A stretch of 64,000 bases of DNA from Citrobacter braakii (GTDB taxonomy: Bacteria; Pseudomonadota; Gammaproteobacteria; Enterobacterales; Enterobacteriaceae), in the NCBI RefSeq assembly GCF_002075345.1, contig NZ_NAEW01000001.1, forward strand, positions 186,001-250,000. The letters are read 5' to 3'. Every line of letters starts with the position of its first letter. The first letter of the stretch is position 1. The translations under genes and the position numbers were made by a program. Positions 39,196 to 47,910 of the stretch are shown piece after piece. Under the pieces are notes generated by a model, which was not told the DNA's origin, did not search any database, and saw only the letters and a program-made list of their open reading frames with translations.

Positions 39196-41302
39196 AGTTG
39201 CCTCCGCTGTAGAAATTCATATCAAGACCGAACGGATCGGAGTCATCAATATCAATACTGCGGGCCTGCCAGCCTTCCGGCGCAACCAGTTCCACACGGG
39301 CGCTCGCTTTCTGAATGGCCTGTCCGCTGCCGTTATCATTCCCGCCGGTGATTTTCTGATACGCGTCTGTGAGCCAGCCACCCAGGTAATCGCCGAGATA
39401 GCTGCCCACAGTTGAACCAATCACAGTCCCGACCGGACCTGCGAACGTCCCCAGCGCACCACCGACAACAGCCCCAACCCCGGAACCCACGGCGGCGCCC
39501 TTGTCATGGGTCGTCGCCTGACTGTCAAGCAGTGTGGGAGCCGCCAGCAGCGCAGCACCAAACGCACCGCCACCAAAACGCCCCAGAAGTTTCCCGCCCT
39601 TACCGAGCCAGCCCGCCACCTTACCCAGTCCCAGCTTGCTGCCGGCAGCAGAAAGCAGACCGCCAGCCTTACTGAGGCCGGGGATTTTGCCGAACCAGCC
39701 GCCGACACGGGACGCCATACGCCCGAAAAGACCTTTTTTGGCGGCGCTTTCGGCCAGCTCTTCGCCGGCGGTAACCACCGTTGAAACACCGCGCCCCTTG
39801 CCGGGGCCTTTTTTGGTGCGCCCGCTGCGGCGTTTTTTACCGCCGCCTTCCTCAATCAGGGTATTACCGCCATTGCCCCCGCCACCGGCCAGCGCACCCG
39901 CCGGCCAGTTCGTCACAAATACCGGCTGCACGGCCGCAGGATTGACACCTGAGAGGAAATTCATGAAGCGCCCGCCACGTCCGGGCGCAGCGCCGGGAAT
40001 GACAGGCTGGCGTTTGCGGAAAGGGGATGTGACAGCGCCAACAGTGGCGAGACCGTAGCGAACGGGAGTAGCCGCCAGCCGTAACGCGCCCAGACCGACC
40101 GCACGACCAAAACGCAGGGCAGTACGGGCGGCATAGACCAGCAGAAGGTATTTGGCGAGGTTTTTTGCACCGCTGGCGATATTGTCCAGGGTTTTACCGT
40201 AGCCGTCGTCACGCAGTTGTTTTAACGCCTGGCGTGCGGCTTTGATTTTTTCAACAAGCCAGGTCACGGCATCCTTTGCAGACAGGAACGCCGTCAGCAT
40301 TCCCTCGCCAACATCCTTCGCCAGCCCGTCAAACTGACCGGATTTCTGCATGTCGGCAACCGTATCGAGAATGCCGTTCATCTGGGTTTCCAGGAACTTG
40401 AACGGGCCGGTGTCCATGACACTCTGAGCGAACTGTTCCCAGTCCGACTGCATACGCATGACCATACCCGTCCAGGTGCCGGATGCTATCTTGGCCGCGC
40501 CCTTAGACTGTTCCTGCAATATCTGGAAGAATAACCGGATAGTGTCCGGCCCCAGTTTGCCTTTTTCGCCCAGATCGCGAATCACGCCAGGTTTAGTGTG
40601 GAGCCTTTCAGCCAGCACCTGATAAACGTTAATACCGTAACCGGCAAGCTGGTTGGCATCCTGTCCCTGAATTTTGCCGCGGGAATACATCTCGCGCAGT
40701 TGCAGGGACGCGCCTTCGATCATCTGCTTGTTCCAGCCGTGACGACCGGCCTGGTCTTCCAGCATATGGACGTACTTACGGGACTCGGCGTCACTCATCC
40801 CGTAACCGCGCGTGACCGCGTACTCTTCCAGGATCTGGCTCATACTCCAGGGCGCTTCCTGGGTGTTCTGTCTGGCCCACTTAATGGTGCTGTCCGTGGC
40901 GGTCGCGTCACCGTGGTTAAGCGAGGTGATGCGGGTTTTAAAATTCTCCATATGGGACGCGGGATCGAGAAACAACCGCTTGAACCCGTAAACCAGCGCG
41001 CCACCTGTAATCAGACCGTACAGGCGGGTAAGCGAACTAAAAACACCTTCCGCACTCAGCTTCAGGCGGTCCATGTCCGCCGAGACCGCATGAATGCCGC
41101 CGCGCATTCCCCTGAACGCCTGGCGCATACGGGAACTGGTGACTTCCGCTTCACCACCGAGACGACGCACCGCTGTCCCCACACCGCCGAGACCGCGCTG
41201 ACCGGCGTGCGAAAACACTCCCAGGTCCTGCGACCACTGGCGGGATTTGGTGGAGATATTGCCGAGTAAATCGACAATCAACGAGGCTTTCAGGTTCTTC
41301 AT
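39179..41302 (-). CDS. Tape measure protein, Mu gp42-like
   Basis: 707 aa with the Tape_meas_N domain (about 80-280: SHMENFKTRITSLNHGDATATDST, QILEEYAVTRGYGMSDAESRKYVHMLED). Basic low-complexity linker around residue 490 (KKRRSGRTKKGPGKGRG) and a Gly-rich hydrophobic segment near 620-660 (GSGVGAVVGGALGTFAGPVG). Its length sets the tail length. Preceded by the frameshifted chaperone pair. Confidence 0.95.
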   Translation of the reverse strand: MKNLKASLIVDLLGNISTKSRQWSQDLGVFSHAGQRGLGGVGTAVRRLGGEAEVTSSRMRQAFRGMRGGIHAVSADMDRLKLSAEGVFSSLTRLYGLITGGALVYGFKRLFLDPASHMENFKTRITSLNHGDATATDSTIKWARQNTQEAPWSMSQILEEYAVTRGYGMSDAESRKYVHMLEDQAGRHGWNKQMIEGASLQLREMYSRGKIQGQDANQLAGYGINVYQVLAERLHTKPGVIRDLGEKGKLGPDTIRLFFQILQEQSKGAAKIASGTWTGMVMRMQSDWEQFAQSVMDTGPFKFLETQMNGILDTVADMQKSGQFDGLAKDVGEGMLTAFLSAKDAVTWLVEKIKAARQALKQLRDDGYGKTLDNIASGAKNLAKYLLLVYAARTALRFGRAVGLGALRLAATPVRYGLATVGAVTSPFRKRQPVIPGAAPGRGGRFMNFLSGVNPAAVQPVFVTNWPAGALAGGGGNGGNTLIEEGGGKKRRSGRTKKGPGKGRGVSTVVTAGEELAESAAKKGLFGRMASRVGGWFGKIPGLSKAGGLLSAAGSKLGLGKVAGWLGKGGKLLGRFGGGAFGAALLAAPTLLDSQATTHDKGAAVGSGVGAVVGGALGTFAGPVGTVIGSTVGSYLGDYLGGWLTDAYQKITGGNDNGSGQAIQKASARVELVAPEGWQARSIDIDDSDPFGLDMNFYSGGNYVPYG

Positions 41303-41308
41303 CGGCGG

Positions 41309-41470
41309 TTATGCGTTCTGTCGTTTAATGATTTTTTCTGCCTGTCTGCAGTGCCGGTAAAGCTGCGATAAGGGAAGGCCAAGTGCCCACTGCGGGCCGC
41401 CTTTAGTGACCATTCCCAGCACGATCGCTGCTTCCTCTAACTCATTCCGGCACCGCGCCCAGTCGCCCCT
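41309..41470 (-). CDS. gp41' frameshift extension of the tail chaperone
   Basis: No start codon of its own. After a -2 shift the frame reads GDWARCRNELEEAAIVLGMV, then TKGGPQWALGLPLSQLYRHC and KIIKRQNA, stopping six bases before the tape measure ATG. Tailed phages make such longer chaperone forms from frameshift sites just ahead of the tape measure gene. The -2 type is known for Mu. Confidence 0.88.
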   Translation of the reverse strand, partial: RGDWARCRNELEEAAIVLGMVTKGGPQWALGLPLSQLYRHCRQAEKIIKRQNA

Positions 41471-41930
41471 TGTCACCTGCCAGCTTTCCGGCCAGCGCCG
41501 TATCGCGCAGGTTAACCGCCACCATCAGACGGGACAGGTCACGCTCGCTCAGTTGCCCGATTTGCAGCAGCGAGAGCGGTCCTTCGATTTCGCCCACGGC
41601 GGCAATCTGGCGGCGCAGCAGCGCCACGCCGCGCAATGACGGGGAGGCAATCAGCACCGGACCATTACGGGTCTCGATGTAGCGTTCCGCTTCGGTTTCC
41701 GCATCAATAGAGTCTTTCGCCGACAGTTCGCGGAAGGTGACGCGGTACTCGCGCCCCTCGCCGAACGGCAGGCCATCGAGCAGGTCTACGTAGCCTTTCT
41801 GTAACTGTTCCGTCAGTCCCGCCGTGCGCGGGTCATCACCGTCCAGCGCCTGCTGAATGGCATTCAGTACCGCCTGATCGTTCTCGCCGGCATCTTTCTT
41901 CGGGGGTGTTTTTCGTGTCTTTGCGGTCAT
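41442..41930 (-). CDS. Tail assembly chaperone, Mu gp41-like
   Basis: 162 aa: MTAKTRKTPPKKDAGENDQA, DLLDGLPFGEGREYRVTFRELSAKDSIDAETEAE, ending DKGRLGAVPE. Corresponds to the short form of the chaperone pair (as gpG of lambda). Lies between the tail tube gene and tape measure, the expected place. Confidence 0.92.
   Translation of the reverse strand: MTAKTRKTPPKKDAGENDQAVLNAIQQALDGDDPRTAGLTEQLQKGYVDLLDGLPFGEGREYRVTFRELSAKDSIDAETEAERYIETRNGPVLIASPSLRGVALLRRQIAAVGEIEGPLSLLQIGQLSERDLSRLMVAVNLRDTALAGKLAGDKGRLGAVPE
41463..41471 (-). other. -2 frameshift site
   Basis: AAGGGGCGA on the minus strand, 22 bases before the gp41 stop. The Mu site is known to be of the form GGGGGGCGA. After GGG is read, slipping back two bases gives GGC-GAC-TGG, entering the frame of gp41'. 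Confidence 0.82.
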
Positions 41931-41940
41931 GTCTTACTCC

Positions 41941-42306
41941 TTACTGCACGCGGGTACTTTTGGCGCAGGCAAACTTTGCGGAGATCTCGCCGTTACCGGT
42001 CAGGGACGCAGGCTCTGAACTCCACGCCTTTGTCATCATATGGACCTCGCCCACATCGGTTACCACCTCAATAGTGACGCTTGTCCAGGTATTGATATCA
42101 CTGGTGCCGGGAGAATCATCACCGCCCGCCGGGAACTTACACTCCAGCGTGGCCTCTTTGGGTTTCTGGCGATAACCGTAAACCCCGGCCCCTTTAACCA
42201 CCTCGCGTTCATGACCGGACGGGGTAAAAGTCGCTCCGTCCAGCGTGGCGTACTCGCTGCCGTTCACGCGAATGGTCGCCACGCCCTGATACTGATTTCC
42301 TGCCAT
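41941..42306 (-). CDS. Tail tube protein, Mu gp40 (M)-like
   Basis: 121 aa: MAGNQYQGVATIRVNGSEYA, TLDGATFTPSGHEREVVKGAGVYGYRQKP. It matches the Mu tube family and stands between sheath and chaperone genes. Confidence 0.95.
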   Translation of the reverse strand: MAGNQYQGVATIRVNGSEYATLDGATFTPSGHEREVVKGAGVYGYRQKPKEATLECKFPAGGDDSPGTSDINTWTSVTIEVVTDVGEVHMMTKAWSSEPASLTGNGEISAKFACAKSTRVQ

Positions 42307-42314
42307 TGTCTACC

Positions 42315-43817
42315 TCACAGAATGAAACGAAGCTGTGCGGCGAAGAACCGGAACTGGTTAACCAGGTCAGGCGTACACAGCACATCAAGACGATTACGAT
42401 CGCTGGTATTACGCTCTACCAGCAGATTCTTTTTGAACGTGTCCAGGTTCTCGACTAATCCCTGATCAACCCATTCCTCACCGAGCGCAATAAGCTGCAG
42501 CGACATGATTTTGGGCGTCACAATGGGCTGTCCCGGTGCCACAGGCGTATCGTCATCAGCCAGTTTGTGGCGCGGGAATCGCTGTGTGACGAAGGTGCGC
42601 AGGGAGTAACGCAGGTACGCCAGCGTGTAGATGGTTTCGATATCGAGATAGCTCGGATCAACGTCACCGTATCTATTGACACGGTACATCGTCACCTGGC
42701 GCTCAATCTGCACCACGTCGCCAGCCGCTACGGTGACGGTCGCAATGCCGCCGTGCAGCAGCAGGTTACGCTCCTCGCGGGTCAGGCGGTCAGCAAGCTG
42801 AGGAGCCATGCGTGACGACACCGCCAGCGTCTGGAGCGGCCGGGCCGGGTCGATGGACAGCGACGGCGCGCAGGTCGCACAGATGGACGCCGCCCAGATG
42901 TAATCCGGTTCGGGCGCTTTGGGAACGGCGCTGCAGGTAAACAAGAAATCGTTGCGGGACTCACCGAACGCGGTGATTTCGCCCTGCGTGCCGGTATGCG
43001 CCATCCATACCGCGCCGTCGGACATTTTCACCGGCCCCCAGCGTTTAAGCAGTTCGGCGCTGAGGATGTTGAGGTTAGCCTGGTCCTTATACGGCATCAC
43101 CACATAGTTGTACTGACGTTCGCCCATATTCGCGACACTGCGGGTGATATCCGGGTTAGCGGCTTTTGCCGCCGGCGGCGCAATCACCACCGTCAGACCG
43201 TCCGGCGTGGTTTCACCGTCGTAATAGTTCAGGCGGATATCGTGAGCGGAGCACTCACCGATAAATCGGGAGGTCATCGATACCACGCTGCTTGTAGCGT
43301 CCACATCAGCGCCGGCGGGAGCCGCAGACGCCGCCGTAAAGGGCGCATCGCGATCGGCATTAATCAGCGCGGCCAGTTTGTCAGCCAGTGCCTTACCCTG
43401 CTGGCCGCTGGTGACTGCCACCTGGTAACGACGCCCGCCAACGTAGACCCTGAGCACACCGTCACCGGTGGCCGTGCCACTCAGTGTCAGACTGCCGGCG
43501 TCAGCTTTACCGGTCCCGGCTCCCTGAGCAATCACGTACAGCTCGGTATCCGGGTTAATGGCGATAAACTCTTTGACCATCCAGGCCAGCATTGAGCCAC
43601 GACCAAACAGGCTGCTGGCCTGCGAATCGCGGGTGATACGTACCGGCGTATCGAGCTGCCCGGCCCCGTCAACCTTGTCACCTTTCAGGTTTGCCTGACC
43701 GAACATCAGTACCGTCTGGTGTTGTGCGGGTGTTCCCACCACCGCCATTGAGTTGTCAAACTCAATCTGCGCCAGTGGAATACGGTTGTCGTTCTGGATC
43801 TCGTTAAAACCAATCAT
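42315..43817 (-). CDS. Tail sheath protein, Mu gp39 (L)-like
   Basis: 500 aa: MIGFNEIQNDNRIPLAQIEFDNS and the C-terminal segment TIYTLAYLRYSLRTFVTQRFPRHKLADD, typical of contractile sheath subunits of the Mu type (Mu L 495 aa). It overlaps the preceding small gene by four bases. Confidence 0.96.
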   Translation of the reverse strand: MIGFNEIQNDNRIPLAQIEFDNSMAVVGTPAQHQTVLMFGQANLKGDKVDGAGQLDTPVRITRDSQASSLFGRGSMLAWMVKEFIAINPDTELYVIAQGAGTGKADAGSLTLSGTATGDGVLRVYVGGRRYQVAVTSGQQGKALADKLAALINADRDAPFTAASAAPAGADVDATSSVVSMTSRFIGECSAHDIRLNYYDGETTPDGLTVVIAPPAAKAANPDITRSVANMGERQYNYVVMPYKDQANLNILSAELLKRWGPVKMSDGAVWMAHTGTQGEITAFGESRNDFLFTCSAVPKAPEPDYIWAASICATCAPSLSIDPARPLQTLAVSSRMAPQLADRLTREERNLLLHGGIATVTVAAGDVVQIERQVTMYRVNRYGDVDPSYLDIETIYTLAYLRYSLRTFVTQRFPRHKLADDDTPVAPGQPIVTPKIMSLQLIALGEEWVDQGLVENLDTFKKNLLVERNTSDRNRLDVLCTPDLVNQFRFFAAQLRFIL

Positions 43818-44044
43818 GCTTTTTTCTCCACGGCGTCAGCGTTAGCGTCAGTCACTTTCGCTTTTCCGGCGGTCACGGCTGGCTGCGCCTCATTCGGATT
43901 GAGTTCGAGCACATCGCCGTCATCCAGCCGGCGGCACCAGTACGGGGTGAAGGGTTTCTCCTCACCGCCAGGCTTTAAAAATTCCAGCGTGTCAGGGTCG
44001 CGAACCATGCGTCCCGGCGCAGGTTTAATAAAGAAGGTTTTCAT
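43814..44044 (-). CDS. Mu gp38-like protein (DUF2635)
   Basis: 76 aa starting MKTFFIKPAPGRMVRDPDTL, with LKPGGEEKPFTPYWCRRLDDGDV: DUF2635. Function unknown; the conserved place before the sheath gene suggests a tail role. The ATG overlaps the TGA of the small membrane gene upstream (ATGA). Confidence 0.9.
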   Translation of the reverse strand: MKTFFIKPAPGRMVRDPDTLEFLKPGGEEKPFTPYWCRRLDDGDVLELNPNEAQPAVTAGKAKVTDANADAVEKKA

Positions 44045-44136
44045 AACAAAATCACTCCGATTAACAGGAACCACGGCCACGCCACGTTACCGGCAATTGC
44101 CAGGCAGCCAGCGATAAACAACATCAATTTACCCAT
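44041..44136 (-). CDS. Tiny membrane protein between gp37 and gp38 genes
   Basis: 31 codons: MGKLMLFIAGCLAIAGNVAW, then PWFLLIGVILL. Almost wholly hydrophobic. Its ATG lies inside the end of gp37 (ATGGGTAA) and its TGA overlaps the gp38 start (ATGA), so it sits in a tightly coupled translation chain. A ribosome site (GGGAGGAG) is in place. No known function. Confidence 0.78.
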   Translation of the reverse strand: MGKLMLFIAGCLAIAGNVAWPWFLLIGVILL

Positions 44137-44674
44137 GACGCTCCTCCCCATACCCCGGCAGGTCGATATGCGCCTCAAACGCGGGTGTGCCGTCAGGTTC
44201 GCCGAACGTCTCGTAATGACGAAGAAAGTCAGCGAGCGTGCTGATATCGGTCAGCGGGTCGATGATTTCTTCACAGGTAAAATGCAGTGCGTACAGCACC
44301 ACACCGGCAGAACTCTGAATCACGGAAGCCAGGTTATCCGCCCTGGCAAACGCCAGCGGCGAGGCCGTTCCCGCTTTAAAACCCGTCATACCCGCCAGCA
44401 GAACCGCCACCATCTGATACATCCCGATACGGTTTGTCTCGCGGCCGTTTAACATGCTGCCGACCACGTAGAACACCCAGTGGCTCACCATGCGGTTACG
44501 CGTGCGCGGTTCTCCGGCGCCCAGCCACGCCACATACACAGAAGGCGGCAGCAGCATCAGCTTTTTCAGGGTAGCTTCGCTCCAGTCGCCCGGATGCGTG
44601 TCCACCTTTTTAAGGCGGTTGCCAAAGAGGGAACGAATACGATCCAGATAAGCCTTTTCGGTATCGGCAATCAT
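44129..44674 (-). CDS. Mu gp37-like tail terminator candidate (DUF1834)
   Basis: 181 aa, DUF1834: MIADTEKAYLDRIRSLFGNR, PPSVYVAWLGAGEPRTRNRMVSHWVFYVV. In Mu and relatives this position holds the tail completion/terminator protein. Its ATG overlaps the stop of gp36. Confidence 0.9.
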   Translation of the reverse strand: MIADTEKAYLDRIRSLFGNRLKKVDTHPGDWSEATLKKLMLLPPSVYVAWLGAGEPRTRNRMVSHWVFYVVGSMLNGRETNRIGMYQMVAVLLAGMTGFKAGTASPLAFARADNLASVIQSSAGVVLYALHFTCEEIIDPLTDISTLADFLRHYETFGEPDGTPAFEAHIDLPGYGEERHG

Positions 44675-45084
44675 ATGAACCCCTTCTGGTTGCGCCCGAA
44701 TACCGGCGCTTCAGCCTGCATCTGCGGCAGGTCGTCAGACTCTGGCGCGCTGCCGGCTTCGTCCACGCCAATCGGAATACTGCCGTTCTTCACCTCCCGC
44801 AGCCAGGTGAGCGCCTCGCGGTAACGATCGCGCGCCTGATCGGAAGGCTGCTGGTCGCACAGGTAATAAAAGGCAACGGCGCAACAGTGCTGTACCAGCA
44901 CCTGCGGCACAACGGCCAGCGGCAGGGTATATTTCGCCGACAGATAGCTGTCAGCCAGCGCGCCGGCATCATTCAGCGCCTGCGACAACTTCTTCTCGTT
45001 GAGGTCGTCCGTTCCCGGCAGCCTCAAGAGATCATCAAGATTTTCGTATCTGTCCCGCATATCCTGCGCGCTGGCGTACATCAT
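44671..45084 (-). CDS. Mu gp36-like head-tail protein (DUF1320)
   Basis: 137 aa, DUF1320: MMYASAQDMRDRYENLDDLL, ADSYLSAKYTLPLAVVPQVL, LTWLREVKNGSIPIG. Head-completion/adaptor protein by position. Start chosen at the ATG overlapping the gp35 stop (ATGA). Confidence 0.91.
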   Translation of the reverse strand: MMYASAQDMRDRYENLDDLLRLPGTDDLNEKKLSQALNDAGALADSYLSAKYTLPLAVVPQVLVQHCCAVAFYYLCDQQPSDQARDRYREALTWLREVKNGSIPIGVDEAGSAPESDDLPQMQAEAPVFGRNQKGFI

Positions 45085-45566
45085 TTCTGGCGCTCCTGGC
45101 GCGCCGTCCATGCGGCGTCCACCTGTGCTTTGGTGACGGGCTGGCCCAGCTCATCACTGACAGCCTTTACGCCCGGCACGCCGGATTTGGTGAAGCTCTG
45201 CGGGTCAGCGCGGGCAATCAGCGCATCTATCGCCTTGTTAATCTCGGCTGGCGTCACATCACTGCCTGCATTGACAACATCCACCAGGTTTTGCACGCCA
45301 GCCTCACCAGATGGCGCGGCTGCCGACTGAACCGACACCACAATGAGGCATGGGTCAGCCTGTAAGATATCGAGCGTGGCCTGTGGCACGTTCTCAAGCG
45401 TCTGTTTACCGCGTATAAAGCGGATGCCGGCGCGAATGTAGCGCTCACGCGGACAACGAACCTCAACGATAAAAAAGCCTGACGGAGTAACCTGGCTATC
45501 TCCGTCAGTCCCCGGGTTATCCGTTGCGCCGCCCGGTAAAGCAGCGTTGTTTTCCTGTTCTGACAT
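45081..45566 (-). CDS. Mu gp35-like protein
   Basis: 161 aa: N-terminal low-complexity acidic part, then FFIVEVRCPRERYIRAGIRFIRGKQTLENVPQ, the HI1506-type domain, and a C-terminal linker with ITKAQVDAAWT-like end. Follows the capsid gene as in Mu; role unproven. Confidence 0.85.
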   Translation of the reverse strand: MSEQENNAALPGGATDNPGTDGDSQVTPSGFFIVEVRCPRERYIRAGIRFIRGKQTLENVPQATLDILQADPCLIVVSVQSAAAPSGEAGVQNLVDVVNAGSDVTPAEINKAIDALIARADPQSFTKSGVPGVKAVSDELGQPVTKAQVDAAWTARQERQK

Positions 45567-45625
45567 GGCACTTTTACCCCCTTTGAAAACGATTTAAAGG
45601 CGGGATGAACCCGCCGTGAAACGGG

Positions 45626-46597
45626 TTATGCCGTGGCAGCCGTCGCGGCCGGCATCCAGTTAGCAACAACCAGCGAGACCTTGCCCTTGAGTTCGTTGGT
45701 GGTGGTGGCGCCACCATCAACGGTCAGCTCGCGCTCAAGCAGTTTGGTGGCGACTTTCTCAAGAGACGGCGGCACCACCAGAACGGACGGACGCAGACCC
45801 AGCGGACGACCACCGTCAGCCTTGCGGTCCGTAATGGCCTGCCACGCTTCCCAGAACATGTCACCGTCGAGCGGGGCCTTCATCATCTGCGCCATCTGCC
45901 AGAAGCCATAGCCGACGTTGGATCGCAGGGATGCACCGAACACAATCTGGTTATCGGTGAAAGTCACGCCCGTTTTCGGGTCGGCCTGCATCACCAGTTC
46001 CGGGTTGCGGCGGTTCTGGTAGATGATCGGCTTAATGACGCGGGTGCAGTCCATCAGATACCAGCCGGGGCCGGTGTAAGCGGTGGTGGCACCTGCTGCG
46101 CCAACTTTCGCGGTAAACAGATTCGACGTCGGCACCATTTTTCCGGTGCCATCCACCTTCTCGTAGACCGGGTGCTCGGCGTCAAAGAAGTTCTGGCCGT
46201 CATAACAGGCGGTTTTGTCGGCGTTCGCCAGCGCCTGGAAGACCAGCTCATCCGGGAAGCAGCCCGCCGCGCGGCCCATTTCCTGGAAGATGGGGGAATA
46301 GATACCGAGAATATCGTCATCGAAATCGTCGCGGGAAATCGCGACCGTATCTTCCCAGGTTTTGTTGGTAATCGAATACCCGTGCGCGGCCATCTGCTGC
46401 ATGACACGCGTCCCGATCCACTCCCGGAAGTGCGGGAACTGACCCAGCCAGCCGAAGGTGTTGGAGCGGGTGTTGGATGTGACAGTCATCGCAATCTGTT
46501 TGTACTGCGAGGCCGCCATGCCCAGACCGTTCTGAAAATCGGATTTATACCCCGTAAACAGGGCTTCAATCATGGCGGGGGTGGTTGGTGTACTCAT
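45626..46597 (-). CDS. Major capsid protein, Mu gpT-like
   Basis: 323 aa: MSTPTTPAMIEALFTGYKSDFQNGLGM, SNTFGWLGQFPHFREWIGTR and ACYDGQNFFDAEHPVYEKVDG, all typical of the Mu head subunit (Mu T 305 aa). Starts at the stop of the protease/scaffold gene. Confidence 0.95.
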   Translation of the reverse strand: MSTPTTPAMIEALFTGYKSDFQNGLGMAASQYKQIAMTVTSNTRSNTFGWLGQFPHFREWIGTRVMQQMAAHGYSITNKTWEDTVAISRDDFDDDILGIYSPIFQEMGRAAGCFPDELVFQALANADKTACYDGQNFFDAEHPVYEKVDGTGKMVPTSNLFTAKVGAAGATTAYTGPGWYLMDCTRVIKPIIYQNRRNPELVMQADPKTGVTFTDNQIVFGASLRSNVGYGFWQMAQMMKAPLDGDMFWEAWQAITDRKADGGRPLGLRPSVLVVPPSLEKVATKLLERELTVDGGATTTNELKGKVSLVVANWMPAATAATA

Positions 46598-47178
46598 TGG
46601 TTAACCCCTTTAGCTTTAAGAAATTCTTCCTCGGTCTTGCCGAGCATTTTCATTACCTGAAGGTCTTCCGCTGACAGGGCGGCAGATTTGGTTTCTTTCT
46701 TCGGCACGTTCACCGTGTCCGTCTGTTTCGCGGTCAGGGCGGCAATCGGCTGACGTGCGTCCAGTTGCGCGGACAACGCCGCAACACCAATCTGTTTCCC
46801 AAGGCCTTCGTAATAACCGCGCTCAGACTTAAATACGCGTCCCTCGGATTCGGCCTTATCCAGCACCTGCTCAAGCGTGGTTGTACCGTGTTCAGCAGAC
46901 AGGGTGACGTACTGCGTACGCAGGGCGTTGTAGGTCTCAACCGGGACGAACTTCGTCAGGTCAACGTCACCGGCGGCGGTGGTACTGGCCTGTTTCGCGG
47001 TATCCAGTTCAGCGGACAGCGTGGCAACCTGCGTTTTCAGTTCGTCGTGTTTGCCGGCTTTCGCCTGAATATCCGTCAGCGCTGACAGGGCTGCCGTACC
47101 AAGTTCCGGCGTCAGTTCGCCATCGTCTGGCACGGTCAGGCCGAGCGCCGCCAGTAACTGGCGTAATTGCTCATTCAT
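46594..47178 (-). CDS. Internal scaffold start in gpI (Z-like)
   Basis: Within the protease gene an ATG preceded by GGAG opens MNEQLRQLLAALGLTVPDDG in the same frame, giving a 194-aa product with a long coiled coil (about 55-90). In Mu the scaffold Z is made from such an internal start of gene I. Inferred from this arrangement. Confidence 0.7.
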   Translation of the reverse strand: MNEQLRQLLAALGLTVPDDGELTPELGTAALSALTDIQAKAGKHDELKTQVATLSAELDTAKQASTTAAGDVDLTKFVPVETYNALRTQYVTLSAEHGTTTLEQVLDKAESEGRVFKSERGYYEGLGKQIGVAALSAQLDARQPIAALTAKQTDTVNVPKKETKSAALSAEDLQVMKMLGKTEEEFLKAKGVNQ

Positions 47179-47736
47179 GGGGGTTAACTCCATCGAGGGG
47201 GTGGTTACATACAGGTCGTCAGCGCTGAGGGCCGCGACGGACTTCATACCGGTAATAGCTGGATCGTTCGTCAGGGACGCAATACGAATGGAGGCCGGTT
47301 CGCCGTTATCAACGTAATACTCCAGCTTCGCCGAGAGATAGGCATACTCCAGATCGTCGATATGCTTCTGCGCCTGCGGCGTCCAGGTGGGCTTAATGAA
47401 AATCCCCTGGCCTTCACGCCACTGCACGCTGTCAGCTTTGACCCAGCCGGCCGCCACGGCCTTAATGCCTTTCTCCTGAGCAATTTCGGAGTGGTGGTCG
47501 TAGTCAATCAGCAAAGGCTGTTTAAGGGCAGCAAGGTTGGCCTTAATACGGTCACAGGACTTTTTATTGATAAGCCAGCCCGCGGCGGGCTTTTTGGGCC
47601 TGCCGTCGCGCGCTCTGACCCGACCGGCCGGCAGCAACTGGCACCATCCATCATCGGATGATGCCAGTGAAGCCGAGAGAGCCGCGGTCTCTGTGTGGCG
47701 CTGAGCGCCTGTCGCTTTTAAGGTGTTCGTCGTCAT
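46594..47736 (-). CDS. Head maturation protease/scaffold, Mu gpI-like
   Basis: 380 aa from MTTNTLKATGAQRH. Protease part (1-150) with LLPAGRVRARDGRPKKPAAG and LLIDYDHHSEIA; scaffold part (from about 187) as the internal product. It cuts itself and the scaffold during head assembly. An upstream in-frame start 99 bases earlier lies in the intergenic repeat region and is less likely. Confidence 0.92.
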   Translation of the reverse strand: MTTNTLKATGAQRHTETAALSASLASSDDGWCQLLPAGRVRARDGRPKKPAAGWLINKKSCDRIKANLAALKQPLLIDYDHHSEIAQEKGIKAVAAGWVKADSVQWREGQGIFIKPTWTPQAQKHIDDLEYAYLSAKLEYYVDNGEPASIRIASLTNDPAITGMKSVAALSADDLYVTTPSMELTPMNEQLRQLLAALGLTVPDDGELTPELGTAALSALTDIQAKAGKHDELKTQVATLSAELDTAKQASTTAAGDVDLTKFVPVETYNALRTQYVTLSAEHGTTTLEQVLDKAESEGRVFKSERGYYEGLGKQIGVAALSAQLDARQPIAALTAKQTDTVNVPKKETKSAALSAEDLQVMKMLGKTEEEFLKAKGVNQ

Positions 47737-47910
47737 GACCGGCAGCTTATGACGGTCAGGCGAGAGGGTGGGTTTGCGGTAAATCAGTAAAAAACAGGAC
47801 AGGGAAAATGGATCGCAGGGATGATCCATTTTCAAACCGTTTCAAAACAGTTTCAAAAATCGCTGTGCGCGTTTTAAATGCGTCAGGAGTACGAAGACAC
47901 CCCCGGAAAA
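47737..47910. other. G-I intergenic region with hairpin and phased repeats
   Basis: 174 bases. GAAAATGGATC (47804-47814) and GATCCATTTTC (47823-47833) form an 11-base-pair stem; next to it TTTCAAA occurs three times at 47830, 47840 and 47851, about one helical turn apart. In Mu the strong gyrase site needed for replication lies between G and I; the matching place here makes this its candidate. An I promoter is also expected. Confidence 0.6.

Noticed and set aside
39412-40058. Long Pro/Arg-rich frames on the plus strand
   Set aside because: They are opposite to the Gly/Ala/Lys-rich part of the tape measure gene, have no ribosome sites and show no recognisable domain.
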